Below are positions 1 to 7,103 of a DNA stretch of 39,465 nt, in pieces. Below the pieces are notes generated by a model. It saw only the letters and a list, made by a program, of their open reading frames with translations, did not search any database and was not told the DNA's origin. Origin of the DNA: an uncultured bacterium (GTDB taxonomy: Bacteria; Chloroflexota; Anaerolineae; J036; Brachytrichaceae); the NCBI GenBank assembly GCA_903921365.1, contig CAIXPS010000381.1, forward strand, positions 1-39,465, written 5' to 3'. The stretch's first letter is position 1, and each line of letters starts with the position of its first letter. The position numbers and the translations under genes were made by a program.

Positions 1-85
1 TAGCCACATGTGGACACACACTGGCGCAGAGTTCGCAGCCCTTGCATCTGTCAGTGTCAATTACAATGCGTCCTTTCAAGGTCAT
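1..85 (-). CDS. 4Fe-4S ferredoxin-type subunit, N-terminus only (runs off left edge)
   Basis: Reading the minus strand from an ATG at 85 gives 28 codons beginning MTLKGRIVIDTDRCKGCELC and continuing with ASVCPHVA. The C-x2-C-x2-C-x3-C-P cysteine motif binds a 4Fe-4S cluster. The start is supported by AAGGGGG about 8 bases upstream of the ATG. The short basic lead followed by 'VIDTDRCKGCELC' is typical of the small ferredoxin-like (delta) subunit of 2-oxoacid:ferredoxin oxidoreductases (KorD/PorD type), which is usually first in its operon. That assignment is inference because the rest of the gene and the alpha, beta and gamma subunits lie outside the window. It is on the same strand as the upstream sugar kinase gene, but a 174-base gap with its own regulatory site suggests separate control. 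Confidence 0.8.
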   Translation of the reverse strand, partial: MTLKGRIVIDTDRCKGCELCASVCPHVA

Positions 86-168
86 ATGCAACCCCCTTCG
101 CTATGGGTTTGTCATAATTGTAGACTTGGAATCCCCATTTGGCGAGTGGCATATGTCACTCAATTGAT

Positions 169-184
169 TGTGAAATAAGTCACA
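169..184. promoter_or_regulatory. CRP/FNR-superfamily-type binding site
   Basis: The sequence is TGTGA-AATAAG-TCACA, an exact match to the TGTGA-N6-TCACA consensus of the CRP family. It is centred about 91 bases upstream of the ferredoxin start codon. A second palindrome, TCAATTGA, lies immediately upstream at 160-167. On the minus strand a TACAAT box (117-122) could be the -10 of the promoter, which would put the site near -65, a class I-like position. No regulator gene is in the window, so the identity of the binding protein is inferred from the site only. Confidence 0.5.
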
Positions 185-259
185 TAGGGGTTGTGTTACT
201 ATCACACGTGAAAATAAACGAAAGATAGCAAAACACATCGAAGCAGGAACACATGGGGA

Positions 260-1249
260 CTAGAGGAGGTCGTACTTCAGCCCACCGTCGAGTAACCTTT
301 GCCGGATCGCGGGGTCTGAAGCGTTAACCGCAATGGCGCGCAGTGCGAGCGCGGCTGCGCCGATAGCGGTGCATTTGAGTGGCGGCAACAACTCGGCGTA
401 AGGGGCATACTGGTGTATTCCCGCGCGCAACGGCTCGATAATCACCGCCCCGGCACGAAAACAACCGCCATAAAGCTGCACCTTCACCGGGTCATTCTGC
501 ATGTCAAGCAAGCGAATCACGGCGTTGGCTTGAAACGCCAACTCATCGCCCGCGCGGCGGAAGAGGTCGATGGCAAACGGTTCACCCTCATTGGCCAGCT
601 TTGCGACACGCGGGGCAACTGCAGCCATCTCATCGCGCGTAATCGGTTTCACACCGCGCCCATACACCCAGTCAATCAACGTGTGGTGATCGGGAATGTT
701 CAACGTCTGCGTCAGTTCCTGCGCGAAGCGCTCGAACGGCCTGCGACCATCAAAGCATTCGACCAGCCGCGTGAGCGCGCGCACCCCTACCCAGTAGGCG
801 CTGCCTTCATCACCCACGATCGATCCTGCGCCGCCAACGCCGCGCTGCTTGCCGTTGCGCCCCCAGCCCGCCACCAGCGATCCGGTGCCGCTGACGACGA
901 CGAGGTCCGGGGTGCGCAGGTGCGCGACCTCGCTGGATGCGCGCGCGGGCAACGCCTCTCCAATCCACTGCATGTGCGCGGGATCGAGGGCATAGGCCTG
1001 TGCGATGGCGCGCATCGCCGGGCCGTCACAGACCATCGAACCGACGACCCAGGCCAGTTCGCGCACCTCCGGGGCAGTGTCGAGTGCGCCCTGCACGGCG
1101 TCGCGCACCGAGCGCTCATAGCCCTCGGCGTTGATGAAGTTGCGGTTGACGCCGCCGCCGCGCGCCCGCCCGACAATGGCGCCGTCCTCGCGCGCGACGA
1201 CGCATTCCGTCTTCGATCCGCCGCCGTCAAGACCTAAAACGTAACGCAC
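260..1249 (-). CDS. BadF/BadG/BcrA/BcrD-family ATPase, N-acetylglucosamine kinase-like
   Basis: A predicted cytoplasmic sugar kinase of 329 residues in the ASKHA fold, COG2971-type. The N-terminal phosphate-1 loop VLGLDGGGSKT (about residues 4-14) and the later SGTGS loop bind ATP. The family phosphorylates GlcNAc or related amino sugars, or acts as BadF-type ATPases; the transporter and SIS neighbours favour the sugar kinase reading. The start chosen is GTG at 1249, five bases after the upstream stop codon, because this places the GLDGGGSKT motif at the N-terminus as in homologues. The 48 residues that would precede it (to 1393) are out-of-frame readthrough of the SIS gene. Last gene of the sugar operon. 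Substrate specificity cannot be read from the sequence. Confidence 0.85.
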   Translation of the reverse strand: MRYVLGLDGGGSKTECVVAREDGAIVGRARGGGVNRNFINAEGYERSVRDAVQGALDTAPEVRELAWVVGSMVCDGPAMRAIAQAYALDPAHMQWIGEALPARASSEVAHLRTPDLVVVSGTGSLVAGWGRNGKQRGVGGAGSIVGDEGSAYWVGVRALTRLVECFDGRRPFERFAQELTQTLNIPDHHTLIDWVYGRGVKPITRDEMAAVAPRVAKLANEGEPFAIDLFRRAGDELAFQANAVIRLLDMQNDPVKVQLYGGCFRAGAVIIEPLRAGIHQYAPYAELLPPLKCTAIGAAALALRAIAVNASDPAIRQRLLDGGLKYDLL

Positions 1250-1254
1250 TCTTC

Positions 1255-1989
1255 TTAATATCCCTTCTCCACATACTCCTGCTCGACGGCCTTGATCATG
1301 TCGCCGCCACCGGGGAGGTTGACGCTGCGGAAGACGGTGGGAGGCATGCCGGCCGCGACCATGCGGTCGATGATGCCGGCCACAACCGACCACAGCATGA
1401 CGGCGCCCAGGATGCCGGACGAGGGGATCACGGGGTAAGCCAGCCCGGGAACATCGAACATGGCGTCGCCGTACTCGGTGGGATGGTCGAGCACGAGGTC
1501 GGTCGCCTCGAACAGGCGCTTACCGCTGGGATGCTCGGAGGTGAGTTTCGACGAGTGCGCCACGGCGGTGAGGGCGATTGTGGGGATGCCCATCTCGCGC
1601 GCCTGCAACGCCAGTTCTACTTGCGGGGCAGTGCGCCCGCTGACCGACCCGATGATGATAACATCGCCGGGGCGAACATTGCTGGCGCGCAGGGCGTAGG
1701 GCAGGAAGCCAAGCTGCGGCCCGTTCGGGTTAGGTTGCGAGGCGCGTAGTTTGTTCAGGTTGTCGATGTTCATTGTCAGGTTCAGGCGACTGAACGCCAG
1801 GAACCCGCCGGCGCGGTTGACCAGTTCCGCCGAGACCATATGGCCGGTGTCGTGGATGTGAATCACGCCTTTCTTCATCAGGCTGTTGGCGCACAATTCC
1901 GCGGCCGCGTCGATCTGGCCCATGCGGGTCGCCTGCATCTTCGCGATGCGCGCCTGGATCTCATCCAGGTAGGTGTTGGTTAATGTCAT
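1255..1989 (-). CDS. SIS-domain sugar isomerase-like protein (UPF0309/COG4821 type)
   Basis: A cytoplasmic protein of 244 residues with one SIS (sugar isomerase) domain, a fold that binds phosphosugars. Visible features are 'IHIHDTGHMVSAELVNRAGG' (family pattern GTGHSxxxAEELxxRAGG) and a second phosphosugar loop 'IIIGSVSGRTAPQVELA' (GxSGxxxxxVE). It resembles the COG4821 proteins commonly encoded with GlcNAc-kinase-like ATPases. It is shorter than MurQ and shows no MurQ signature, so a MurNAc-6-P etherase role is not supported. The ATG at 1989 is chosen over one at 2079 because GGAG lies just upstream and the extra 30 residues look non-coding. It sits between the permeases and the kinase, so a job in processing the imported phosphorylated sugar is inferred. 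Confidence 0.8.
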   Translation of the reverse strand: MTLTNTYLDEIQARIAKMQATRMGQIDAAAELCANSLMKKGVIHIHDTGHMVSAELVNRAGGFLAFSRLNLTMNIDNLNKLRASQPNPNGPQLGFLPYALRASNVRPGDVIIIGSVSGRTAPQVELALQAREMGIPTIALTAVAHSSKLTSEHPSGKRLFEATDLVLDHPTEYGDAMFDVPGLAYPVIPSSGILGAVMLWSVVAGIIDRMVAAGMPPTVFRSVNLPGGGDMIKAVEQEYVEKGY

Positions 1990-2088
1990 GTCAACTCCAG
2001 TTGTTCCGTGAATATGCGGCGGGCCATGCGCACAGCCTGCACCGCCCTGTAATTCTTGCACAGTTTGGCGGATGGTCAATCTCTCTTC

Positions 2089-2979
2089 TTATCCCTTCAA
2101 TGCGCCGACGGTCAGGCCAGCCTCGATGCGGTCGTGGAAGAGGATGTATACGACGAGTGTGGGGATGGTGACGAGTGTGACGGCGGCAAAGAGGCCGCTC
2201 CAGTCGCTCTGGTAGAACTGTTGCCCGTACAGGTAATACAGCCCTTGCGAAAGCACATAGCGCGATTGGGATTCGTCCAGACCCACGTTGCTCATCAGCA
2301 CGTTGGGCAGGATGAACTGATTCCATTGGCCGAGGAAGTTGAAGATGCCCACCGAAACCAGCGCAGGCGCGGCCAGCGGGAGCATGACATTGAAGAAAAT
2401 GCGGTAATGGCTCGCGCCGTCCATCATGGCGGCTTCGGCCAGTTCAGTTGGGAGCGTCTTGAAGAAGCCGGTGAGGAAGAACACTGTAAACGGCAGCGAG
2501 AAGGCCACGTAAACGATGATCAGCCCCTGGAAGGTGTTGAGCAGCCCGCTGAACTGCATGACGAAATAGAGCGGCACCAGCGCCAGGAAGATCGGGAACA
2601 TCATGCCGGTGAGGAAGAGGTAGAACACAAACTGCTTGCCGCGGAAACTGAAGCGCGCCAGCACATAGGCCACCATCGACGAAAGCAGCAGGGTGAGTCC
2701 GATGGCGGGAATGATGACCAGGATCGTGTTGAAGAAGAAGATGCCGAGCTTGGCTTTGGTCCAGGCGCGCGCGAAGTTATCCCACTGCAATGCGCCGGGC
2801 AGCCCCCACGGGCTGAAGAATATCTCCTGGTCGGTCTTAAATGAACTGATCGTCGCCCAGAGCATGGGGAAGATCACCATGAACGCCCAGAAAGCGAGAA
2901 CGACATAGATGAGTGCTTTCCAGATGGTAAAGGTTGACCGTTCTTTCCTGTTCTGTTGAGTAAAAGCTGGTGATGCCAT
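2089..2979 (-). CDS. Carbohydrate ABC transporter permease (MalG type)
   Basis: An inner-membrane permease of 296 residues with about six transmembrane helices. The first is near residues 21-43 (IYVVLAFWAFMVIFPMLWA). The EAA loop that contacts the ATPase is visible as ELAEAAMMDGASHYRIFFNV followed by MLPLAAPAL, the form found in MalG/CUT1 permeases. The start at 2979 is preceded by AAAGGAG. It lies 15 bases after the MalF-type gene, so the pair is co-transcribed and should form the heterodimeric channel. No ATP-binding subunit is encoded nearby, which is common for CUT1 systems that share a MsiK/MsmK-type ATPase. The substrate is unknown; an amino sugar is suggested by the adjacent kinase. 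Confidence 0.93.
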   Translation of the reverse strand: MASPAFTQQNRKERSTFTIWKALIYVVLAFWAFMVIFPMLWATISSFKTDQEIFFSPWGLPGALQWDNFARAWTKAKLGIFFFNTILVIIPAIGLTLLLSSMVAYVLARFSFRGKQFVFYLFLTGMMFPIFLALVPLYFVMQFSGLLNTFQGLIIVYVAFSLPFTVFFLTGFFKTLPTELAEAAMMDGASHYRIFFNVMLPLAAPALVSVGIFNFLGQWNQFILPNVLMSNVGLDESQSRYVLSQGLYYLYGQQFYQSDWSGLFAAVTLVTIPTLVVYILFHDRIEAGLTVGALKG

Positions 2980-2994
2980 GGCATTCTCCTTTGG

Positions 2995-3882
2995 TCAGAA
3001 TTCAAGTGTTTCGCGTTGCGTAAAACGCAAACTGAGGATGGACAGGATCAGAATGATGAGCATCAGCACTACGGCCATGGCGGTAGCGTAGCCCCATTCG
3101 CCGTTCTGGAAGGCGGCTTCGACCATGTAGCGCGGGACGACATCGGCAGCGCGGCTGGGGCCGCCGGAGCCGTTGGTCATGATCATCACGATGGCATACA
3201 TGTCCATCGCGCCCAGCGCCAGGAACACGATGGCCGTGCGGATGGATTCCCACAACATCGGGATCGTGATCTGAATGAACATGACTATTGAGTTGGCGCC
3301 GTCGAGTTTGGCCGCTTCGTAAAAATGCGGCGGGATGCTCTCCATACCGGTAATGAACAACACCATGTAGAACCCGACCGCCTGCCATACTGTTACTGCG
3401 AGGATGGCGCCAAAGACGGTATTGGGATCGCCCAGCCACGGGAAGGACTTCATCGACGATACACCCAGAATACCCAGAAACCCATTCAACATGCCGATGG
3501 TGGGGTGATAGACAAAGCTCCACAGCACGCCGACGATGATGGCCGACATCACCTGCGGGAAAAAGAATGCGACGCGGAAGAATCCGTTGCCCCTGATGCC
3601 CTGCGTAAACAGGAAGGCAAAGAACAGAGAGATGATGATGATCACAATCGGCAGAGCGATCAGCGCGATGCCGTTGTGGCTGAGCGCATTCCAGAAGTTT
3701 TCGTCGTTACCAAGCTTGATGAAGTTATTGAAGCCGTTGAACGTGATATTCATCGACAACCCGCGCCACTTGGTGAATGCGACAGCCATCGAGGTGAGAT
3801 AGGGGACTGCGACGAAGACCACGTAGACCAGCACCGGTATGAACAGGAATGTGAAGATAAACGTCCTTTGTCCGTATTTCAC
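2995..3882 (-). CDS. Carbohydrate ABC transporter permease (MalF type)
   Basis: A membrane permease of 295 residues, CUT1 family, about six transmembrane helices. The first is 'FTFLFIPVLVYVVFVAVPYL' near residues 10-29. The EAA loop reads FYEAAKLDGANSIVMFIQIT then IPMLWESI, matching MalF/UgpA-type permeases. The start is a GTG at 3882 with AGAGGT seven bases upstream. It is second in the operon, separated from the binding-protein gene by a 174-base gap full of palindromic repeats that may lower its expression relative to the binding protein. It pairs with the MalG-type permease encoded immediately downstream. Confidence 0.93.
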   Translation of the reverse strand: MKYGQRTFIFTFLFIPVLVYVVFVAVPYLTSMAVAFTKWRGLSMNITFNGFNNFIKLGNDENFWNALSHNGIALIALPIVIIIISLFFAFLFTQGIRGNGFFRVAFFFPQVMSAIIVGVLWSFVYHPTIGMLNGFLGILGVSSMKSFPWLGDPNTVFGAILAVTVWQAVGFYMVLFITGMESIPPHFYEAAKLDGANSIVMFIQITIPMLWESIRTAIVFLALGAMDMYAIVMIMTNGSGGPSRAADVVPRYMVEAAFQNGEWGYATAMAVVLMLIILILSILSLRFTQRETLEF

Positions 3883-3927
3883 AAGCTACCTCTCAGCAAA
3901 ACGGAAGTGGATATTACCTGAAAAGCA

Positions 3928-4039
3928 ACCCTTGCGAAGGGTGTTTCACAGGGCGCGATCCCGTTCCGAAACCCTTCGCAAGGGTGATGCTCAGCACATG
4001 CGACCCTTGCTAAGGGCGTCTCAATCCTTTCGCAAGGGT
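3928..4039. repeat. Cluster of four REP-like palindromes between binding-protein and permease genes
   Basis: Four copies of a 15-base imperfect palindrome lie at 3928-3942 (ACCCTTGCGAAGGGT), 3971-3985 (ACCCTTCGCAAGGGT), 4003-4017 (ACCCTTGCTAAGGGC) and 4025-4039 (TCCTTTCGCAAGGGT). Arms are CCCTT/AAGGG around a 3-base centre, and the centre alternates GCG/CGC, so copies 1 and 2 are in opposite orientation. The set fills most of the gap between two co-transcribed genes. A related set occurs at 32083-32213, so this is a dispersed family. Confidence 0.85.
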
Positions 4040-4056
4040 ATCGCAAATTTATCGAC

Positions 4057-5538
4057 CTACAGGACGTGCTTCTGCTTCGGGGTATCGGGGTCCTTCGCCA
4101 CGTCGTCGGCGATCTTCTGCATCGTCTTCAGGAAATCGGCGGGCTTGGCCTTGCCAGTCAGCAGTTCGCCCGTGCGGACTTCCAGTTCTTTGTTGATCTT
4201 CGAATAGTAGTTCGCTACCTGGACGTTGATGATCGCGTTACCGGCGCTTGCAACCACTGCCAGTGCAGACTTCATGCCGTCACTGACCTTGGCGCCTTCG
4301 GTCGCGCCAGCGACAGGCATCATCGAACTGACGTTCTCGGCAAACCACTTGGCGGATGACTTGGACAGGATGGCGCGCAGATATTCCATGCCGCCCTTGG
4401 TGTTCTTGGCCTTGGCCGGCACGACGAAGGTCTCGCCGCCGTCTGCCATGACAGCCTTCTGATCACCCTTGCCATCCTTGAAGCCCGGTATGCCGCCCAT
4501 GACCATGTTGAAGTCGGCGGGGGTCACGGTCTTCATTTCGTTCTCAAGCCAGGTGCCGCATGGAATGAACACAGCCTTATTCTTCAACCACTCGGCCTGA
4601 GACTCGGTGTGTGTCAGACCAGCTGTGCCGTCCATGATGTACTTCTTGTCCCACAGGGCGTAGATGGCCTCAGTGGCGCGCAGGACTGCTGGGTCAGACC
4701 AGGCATTCGGCTCCAAGTTGTCGATCTTGAGAACAACATCGTTGCCGCCGGCCTTGTAGAGCAACTGTTGCCACACGATGCCCCACATGTAGTAGGGGTA
4801 TTTGCCCTGATAGGTCCATGGCGCGTATTTGCCGTCTTTCTTGATCTGCTCGCAGAACGCCAGCATGTCATCCCATGTTTCCGGGTACTTCCAGCCCATC
4901 TTGTCAGCAAGGGTCTTGGATTGCCAGATGCCGGAGACGGTGTAGGCGATGTTCACGCCGTACTGCTTGCCACTGAAGACGCAGCCGCTGATCTGAGAGC
5001 CTGGGAACAGCGTGTCCTTGAACTTCTTGCCGGGGGTGTCGAGCGAAGGCGATTCGAACAACTCAGTCAATTCGAGCAGTTGGCCATCGTTGACCAGGTC
5101 AACGGTCTTGAACATGCCGGCGCCGGAGTTGTCCATCACGTCGGGCGGATTGCCGCCGACGAAGCGCGGTTGCAGCGTCTCCTGGACTTTCTGCAGCGGC
5201 GTGACATTGACTTTCAGACCTGGGTGCACCATTTCCTGAATCTTGGCGGCATAGCGAATGTACTCATCGCCAAAGCCGCCGGAGAAGAACTGGCCATCCA
5301 CGGGCGTCTTGACATCCAGCTTGAACGGGTCCATCGCCGCGGCGTCAACCGGGAATGGGAGATCGAGCTTGGCGGCAGGAGCCATCGTCGCAGCGGGCAC
5401 GGCGGTTGCGGCTGGAGCAGCTGTGGGTGCTGCGGTCGGGGCGGCGGCCGGGGCGCAGGCTGCCAATGCAGCAGCACCGCCAATCAATACGCTGGACTTG
5501 ATGAAAGTTCTGCGAGAAATCCGTTTCTTATCTAACAT
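4057..5538 (-). CDS. Sugar ABC transporter substrate-binding lipoprotein (possibly NgcE-like)
   Basis: An extracellular solute-binding protein of 493 residues, family 1 (CUT1). The N-terminus combines a twin-arginine motif SRRTFIKSS (residues 8-16) with a lipobox LAAC (Cys28), so it is probably exported by Tat and lipid-anchored. A 30-residue Ala/Pro/Thr linker follows. The body shows the family pattern 'PPDVMDNSG', 'KQYGVNIAY', 'YPETWDDMLAFCEQIKK' and 'GTWLENEM'. Its length and the adjacent GlcNAc-kinase-like gene resemble NgcE N-acetylglucosamine/chitobiose binding proteins, but that specificity is inference. The ATG at 5538 has AGGAGAG upstream. First gene of the operon, with a candidate promoter/operator at 5606-5634. 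Confidence 0.9.
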   Translation of the reverse strand: MLDKKRISRRTFIKSSVLIGGAAALAACAPAAAPTAAPTAAPAATAVPAATMAPAAKLDLPFPVDAAAMDPFKLDVKTPVDGQFFSGGFGDEYIRYAAKIQEMVHPGLKVNVTPLQKVQETLQPRFVGGNPPDVMDNSGAGMFKTVDLVNDGQLLELTELFESPSLDTPGKKFKDTLFPGSQISGCVFSGKQYGVNIAYTVSGIWQSKTLADKMGWKYPETWDDMLAFCEQIKKDGKYAPWTYQGKYPYYMWGIVWQQLLYKAGGNDVVLKIDNLEPNAWSDPAVLRATEAIYALWDKKYIMDGTAGLTHTESQAEWLKNKAVFIPCGTWLENEMKTVTPADFNMVMGGIPGFKDGKGDQKAVMADGGETFVVPAKAKNTKGGMEYLRAILSKSSAKWFAENVSSMMPVAGATEGAKVSDGMKSALAVVASAGNAIINVQVANYYSKINKELEVRTGELLTGKAKPADFLKTMQKIADDVAKDPDTPKQKHVL

Positions 5539-5605
5539 GTCGTCTCTCCTGTTACAAATGTATACTGACTTACCGGCAGAAAACTTGCTTTGAGACAGAG
5601 ATAGG

Positions 5606-5634
5606 ATAATGCTTTACTGGTGGTGACTGTCACC
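5606..5634 (-). promoter_or_regulatory. Candidate promoter and palindromic operator of the sugar operon
   Basis: On the minus strand GTGACA (5628-5633) and CATTAT (5606-5611) are separated by 16 bases and match -35 and -10 consensus at 5/6 and 4/6 positions. A perfect inverted repeat GGTGAC-T-GTCACC (5622-5634) covers the -35 box. A palindrome in that position is where a repressor would block RNA polymerase. The predicted transcript would start near 5599, about 60 bases before the binding-protein ATG. No regulator gene is adjacent. Confidence 0.5.
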
Positions 5635-5759
5635 TCCTTTTGCACGATGAACAGGGTGCTTCATAGGTTTTCCTCAGAACGCTTCATACGGCGTGGACTT
5701 GAAGCGCTCAGGTGATTTTAACTCAATATTTAATAAAGATTTAACCTCCTTACTTCCGT

Positions 5760-7073
5760 ATGGACGCAAAAAGCACCTTTATGAGATGCGGCGCTGGTCG
5801 CGCCGATATCACGCCGCCAGTTGGCACGCCCATGGGCGGGTTTGCCAACCGGCTGATGCCATGCCAGGGCGCGCGCGACCGGCTGTCTGCGCGCGCCTTG
5901 TTTTTACACACAGCCGATGCGTCGGCGCTCATCATTACGCTGGACGCGCTGGCAGTGAACCCGGCGCGGACGCAGCAGTTGCGTGACATCGCAGTGCGGG
6001 TGGGCGGCGTCGCAGGTGTTCAGGCTGACCACATCCAGATCACGTGCTCGCACACCCATAGTGGCGTCGATCTCGCTGGACTGCGCCTACGCGCTGATAT
6101 TGCGCGCATCAATCGCATCAATGATTACTTTGACCACGTCTGCGCTGCGGTGCGCGATGCCGTGGGCGCTGCCTGCGCGGATACGGCGCCGGCGACGCTC
6201 GGCCTCGGCACAATGCCCTTCGTTATCGGGCGAAACCGTCGCCTGCGCCCCGGACACGCCAACGTGACCGACCTCGAACGTTCGCAGGGTGAGAACATCG
6301 ATCAAGCTCTGACTGTATTGCGCTTCACACACGCCGAGCGCTCAACACCAATCGCCACATTGTTCCAGATCGCATGCCATCCTGTGTGCCTTGGGCCGGA
6401 GAACGTATTCGCATCGGGCGACTTCGCCGGCATCGCGGCACAGTTGGTCGAGGCGCACACTGGGGCGCCAGCATTGTTTCTTAACGGTGCCGCGGGGAAT
6501 GTGACGCCGCTGATCGGGCGCGGCTCATCGTATGATGCCACACGGGGACTGGCACAAACGCTCGCGGACGCGGTTTATGCAATCGACCTGCACCCGGAAC
6601 CCGCTGAACTGCGCTGCTCGTCCCCGACCGTTGCCCAACTACCGCTATCCTGTCGCTTTACCAATGATGACGACATCGACAGACAAGCCATGTGGCTGTT
6701 GGGACAGAAGACTGAGTTCCCATCATGGCCCAGCGTGGTTGCCGGATGGCAGTCGCGCATGCGGTCGCAACTCGCCGCGGGGCAATTGCCTGCGACAATC
6801 GACATCCCATTGAGTGCGACGCGCATCGGCGGGACGACCTTCGTGTTCGCCGGCGCAGAGCTGTTCAACGAGTACCAACTCTGGCAACCGCCGAACGCGC
6901 GCCTGGTGAGTTATGCGAACGGCGAATGTTGCTATGTGCCCACGTCCGCGGCGCTCGCGAGTGGAGGCTACGAAGTGACGACTTCGCCGGTATTCTACGG
7001 GTTACCGTGCGCGCCGGGTGAGGACGCCGAACTGGTTCTTCTCGATGCCATCCATCGCGCATCCCGGTTGTAG
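5760..7073 (+). CDS. Neutral/alkaline ceramidase-like hydrolase (Ceramidase_alk N-terminal domain)
   Basis: A 437-residue protein matching the N-terminal catalytic domain of neutral/alkaline non-lysosomal ceramidases (PF04734). Visible signatures are 'GAGRADITPPVGTPMGGFA' near residue 10, the zinc-ligand segment 'CSHTHSGVD' near residue 99, 'ACHPVCLG', 'NGAAGNVTP' and the C-terminal 'YVPTSAALASGGYEV'. It is much shorter than full ceramidases (about 650-750) because it lacks the C-terminal immunoglobulin-like domain, and it has no signal peptide. Many bacterial proteins of this type have unknown substrates, so amidase action on ceramide is not assured. No clear ribosome-binding site precedes 5760; an ATG at 5781 (MRCGAGRADITPP) is an alternative start. 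Transcribed divergently from the sugar operon. Confidence 0.85.
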   Translation: MDAKSTFMRCGAGRADITPPVGTPMGGFANRLMPCQGARDRLSARALFLHTADASALIITLDALAVNPARTQQLRDIAVRVGGVAGVQADHIQITCSHTHSGVDLAGLRLRADIARINRINDYFDHVCAAVRDAVGAACADTAPATLGLGTMPFVIGRNRRLRPGHANVTDLERSQGENIDQALTVLRFTHAERSTPIATLFQIACHPVCLGPENVFASGDFAGIAAQLVEAHTGAPALFLNGAAGNVTPLIGRGSSYDATRGLAQTLADAVYAIDLHPEPAELRCSSPTVAQLPLSCRFTNDDDIDRQAMWLLGQKTEFPSWPSVVAGWQSRMRSQLAAGQLPATIDIPLSATRIGGTTFVFAGAELFNEYQLWQPPNARLVSYANGECCYVPTSAALASGGYEVTTSPVFYGLPCAPGEDAELVLLDAIHRASRL

Positions 7074-7101
7074 TACCCGGGCGCCGTCCCGCGTACTACA
7101 A
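7068..7101. terminator. Hairpin between convergent genes
   Basis: Arms 7068-7081 and 7088-7101 pair over 14 bases with one mismatch around the 6-base loop CGCCGT. The outer part is TTGTAGTAC/GTACTACAA. It overlaps the stop codon of the ceramidase-like gene and ends two bases before the end of the convergent gene, so it could serve both strands. There is no clear T-run on either side, so factor-independent termination is uncertain. Confidence 0.5.
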
Positions 7102-7103
7102 CC

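Noticed and set aside
413-1237. Long plus-strand open frame antisense to the kinase gene
   Set aside because: It mirrors the kinase codon pattern (GC-rich antisense), encodes no recognisable motif, and the minus-strand protein has clear ATPase motifs.
4609-5535. 308-codon plus-strand open frame antisense to the binding protein
   Set aside because: Antisense shadow; the minus-strand protein has a Tat signal, lipobox and family motifs.
5632-5751. Two perfect AAGGAGGT sequences on the minus strand (5632-5639 and 5744-5751)
   Set aside because: No start codon with a frame longer than a few codons follows either one, so they are not ribosome-binding sites of hidden genes.
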